7,268 bases of DNA from Solirubrobacterales bacterium. Lineage in GTDB: Bacteria; Actinomycetota; Thermoleophilia; Solirubrobacterales; Solirubrobacteraceae. The notes beneath the pieces were generated by a model, which saw only the letters and a list, made by a program, of their open reading frames with translations, ran no database searches and was not told where the DNA came from. The stretch spans positions 1-7,268 of the forward strand of contig JAOPZO010000021.1 in NCBI GenBank assembly GCA_025964065.1, read 5' to 3'. Positions 6,486 to 7,268 of the stretch are shown here, piece by piece (the stretch's first letter is position 1; every line of letters starts with the position of its first letter). The position numbers and the translations under genes are program-made.

Positions 6486-7268
6486 CTACGCCTCACGATC
6501 GATCGGGCAGGTCATGCAGTGCGAGCCGCCGCGGCCCCGGCCGAGCTCCGAGCCGTCGATCTCGATGACCTCGATGCCGGCCTTGCGCAGCCGCGTGTTC
6601 GTGTCGACGTTGCGCTCGTAGGCGACGACGACGCCGGGCTCCAGGCAGACGAGGTTGTTGCCGTCATCCCACTGCTCGCGGGCCATCCCCGACGCATCGC
6701 CCCCGGTGGGGATGACGCGGATGGCCTTGACGTCGAGCGCGTGCTCGAGCGCGTCGACGACCGTCCCGCGGAAGCGCTCCACCACCGGCAGCTCGCCGTC
6801 GTCCCCGGGCCGGAGGGTCCAGATGCGCACGTCGTCGTTGACGATCGTCGGGTACAGCGTCACGGCGTCGCGCGCGACCATCGTGATGACGGTGTCGAGG
6901 TGCATGTACGACCGCGACGGCGGCAGCTGCACCGCCAGCACGAGCGTGGCGGCGCCCGCCGCGAAGAGGTTGCGGGCGAGGATCCCCACGGACTGCGGGG
7001 TGGTCCGCTCGCCCATGCCCACCATGACCGCGCCGTTGCCGAGCGTCTCGACGTCGCCGCCCTCGATCGTGCACCGGCCCCAGTCCTGCTCGACCCCGCC
7101 GAACCAGACCGGGACGCCCTCCGCCGAGAACATCGGGTGGAAGCGGTAGATCGCCTCCATGATCGCCGTCTCGGGCCGGCGGGCCGGCTTCGTCATCGGG
7201 TTGAGGGTCACCCCGCCGTAGATCCACGAGGACGGATCGCGCTGGAAGAGGAAGTTCGGCAGCGGCGG
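6486..7268 (-). CDS. arcA: Arginine deiminase, C-terminal 260 residues (5' end beyond the window)
   Basis: Guanidino-group hydrolase that converts arginine to citrulline and ammonia, first step of the arginine deiminase pathway; cytoplasmic. The frame stays open to the window end, and the first visible residues are PPLPNFLFQRDPSSWIYGG, the conserved substrate-binding (F-x-R-D-P) region. The gene is therefore cut by the window and does not start at the in-frame GTG at 7211. Further motifs in order: IEGGDV (catalytic-site Glu codon at 7062-7064), GERTTPQ, MHLDT (catalytic His at 6900-6902, Asp at 6894-6896) and near the C-terminus GRGRGGSHCMTCP, with the nucleophilic Cys at 6516-6518. All core residues seen are intact. 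Family members are about 400-420 residues, so roughly 150 N-terminal residues are missing. arcB follows after 3 bp. A regulator or arginine/ornithine antiporter, if present, would lie upstream and outside the window. Confidence 0.95.
   Translation of the reverse strand, partial: PPLPNFLFQRDPSSWIYGGVTLNPMTKPARRPETAIMEAIYRFHPMFSAEGVPVWFGGVEQDWGRCTIEGGDVETLGNGAVMVGMGERTTPQSVGILARNLFAAGAATLVLAVQLPPSRSYMHLDTVITMVARDAVTLYPTIVNDDVRIWTLRPGDDGELPVVERFRGTVVDALEHALDVKAIRVIPTGGDASGMAREQWDDGNNLVCLEPGVVVAYERNVDTNTRLRKAGIEVIEIDGSELGRGRGGSHCMTCPIDREA
6491..6496 (-). promoter_or_regulatory. arcB ribosome binding site inside the end of arcA
   Basis: GTGAGG on the minus strand lies within the last arcA codons, 8 nt before the arcB GTG. 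It supports the GTG start and an operon with arcA. Confidence 0.55.

Noticed and set aside
7209..7211. GTG as the arcA start, giving a 241-residue protein
   Set aside because: The frame continues upstream to the window edge with conserved arginine deiminase sequence (FQRDPSSWIYGG), so this GTG is an internal codon.
1..7268. tRNA or rRNA genes, CRISPR arrays, insertion sequences, attachment sites
   Set aside because: The window is almost fully coding with intact conserved genes. No cloverleaf, repeat-spacer pattern, transposase or terminal repeats were seen by eye on either strand.

Overview
The window reads as ordinary chromosomal DNA from a high-GC actinobacterium. The bases are strongly GC-rich by eye, three of the five genes probably start with GTG, and a FurA-type regulator sits directly upstream of katG, an arrangement well known in mycobacteria and streptomycetes. 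A genus cannot be assigned from the sequence alone. All five genes lie on the minus strand and packing is tight. The only non-coding stretch longer than a few bases is about 97 bp, between the ATPase and furA.

Right-hand block (about 2806 to the window end), read in transcription order: arginine deiminase (arcA, missing its N-terminal part at the window edge), catabolic-type ornithine carbamoyltransferase (arcB) and a P2A-type Ca2+-transporting ATPase. arcA and arcB are 3 bp apart. arcB and the ATPase overlap by 4 bp (GTGA), which suggests one translationally coupled transcript. ArcA and ArcB are the first two steps of the arginine deiminase pathway: arginine to citrulline plus ammonia, then citrulline plus phosphate to ornithine plus carbamoyl phosphate. 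The ATP-yielding third enzyme, carbamate kinase, is not in the window. The slot after arcB holds the ATPase instead.

Left-hand block (about 7 to 2741): furA followed 11 bp later by katG. FurA is a redox-sensing Fur-family repressor and KatG is the bifunctional catalase-peroxidase it normally controls. The furA promoter region carries a clean 6+6 bp inverted repeat with a 5-nt spacer. A -10-like hexamer sits exactly 7 nt before a GTG start, which fits an autoregulated, leaderless furA-katG transcript. A separate 10-bp inverted repeat lies between the ATPase stop and the furA operator and may end the upstream transcript.

The two blocks have clear functions (arginine catabolism with cation export; peroxide defence). 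No mobile element, CRISPR array, RNA gene or unknown system is visible. The points most worth checking are the arcB-ATPase coupling, the furA start and operator, and the ATPase's apparently complete two-site calcium ligand set.
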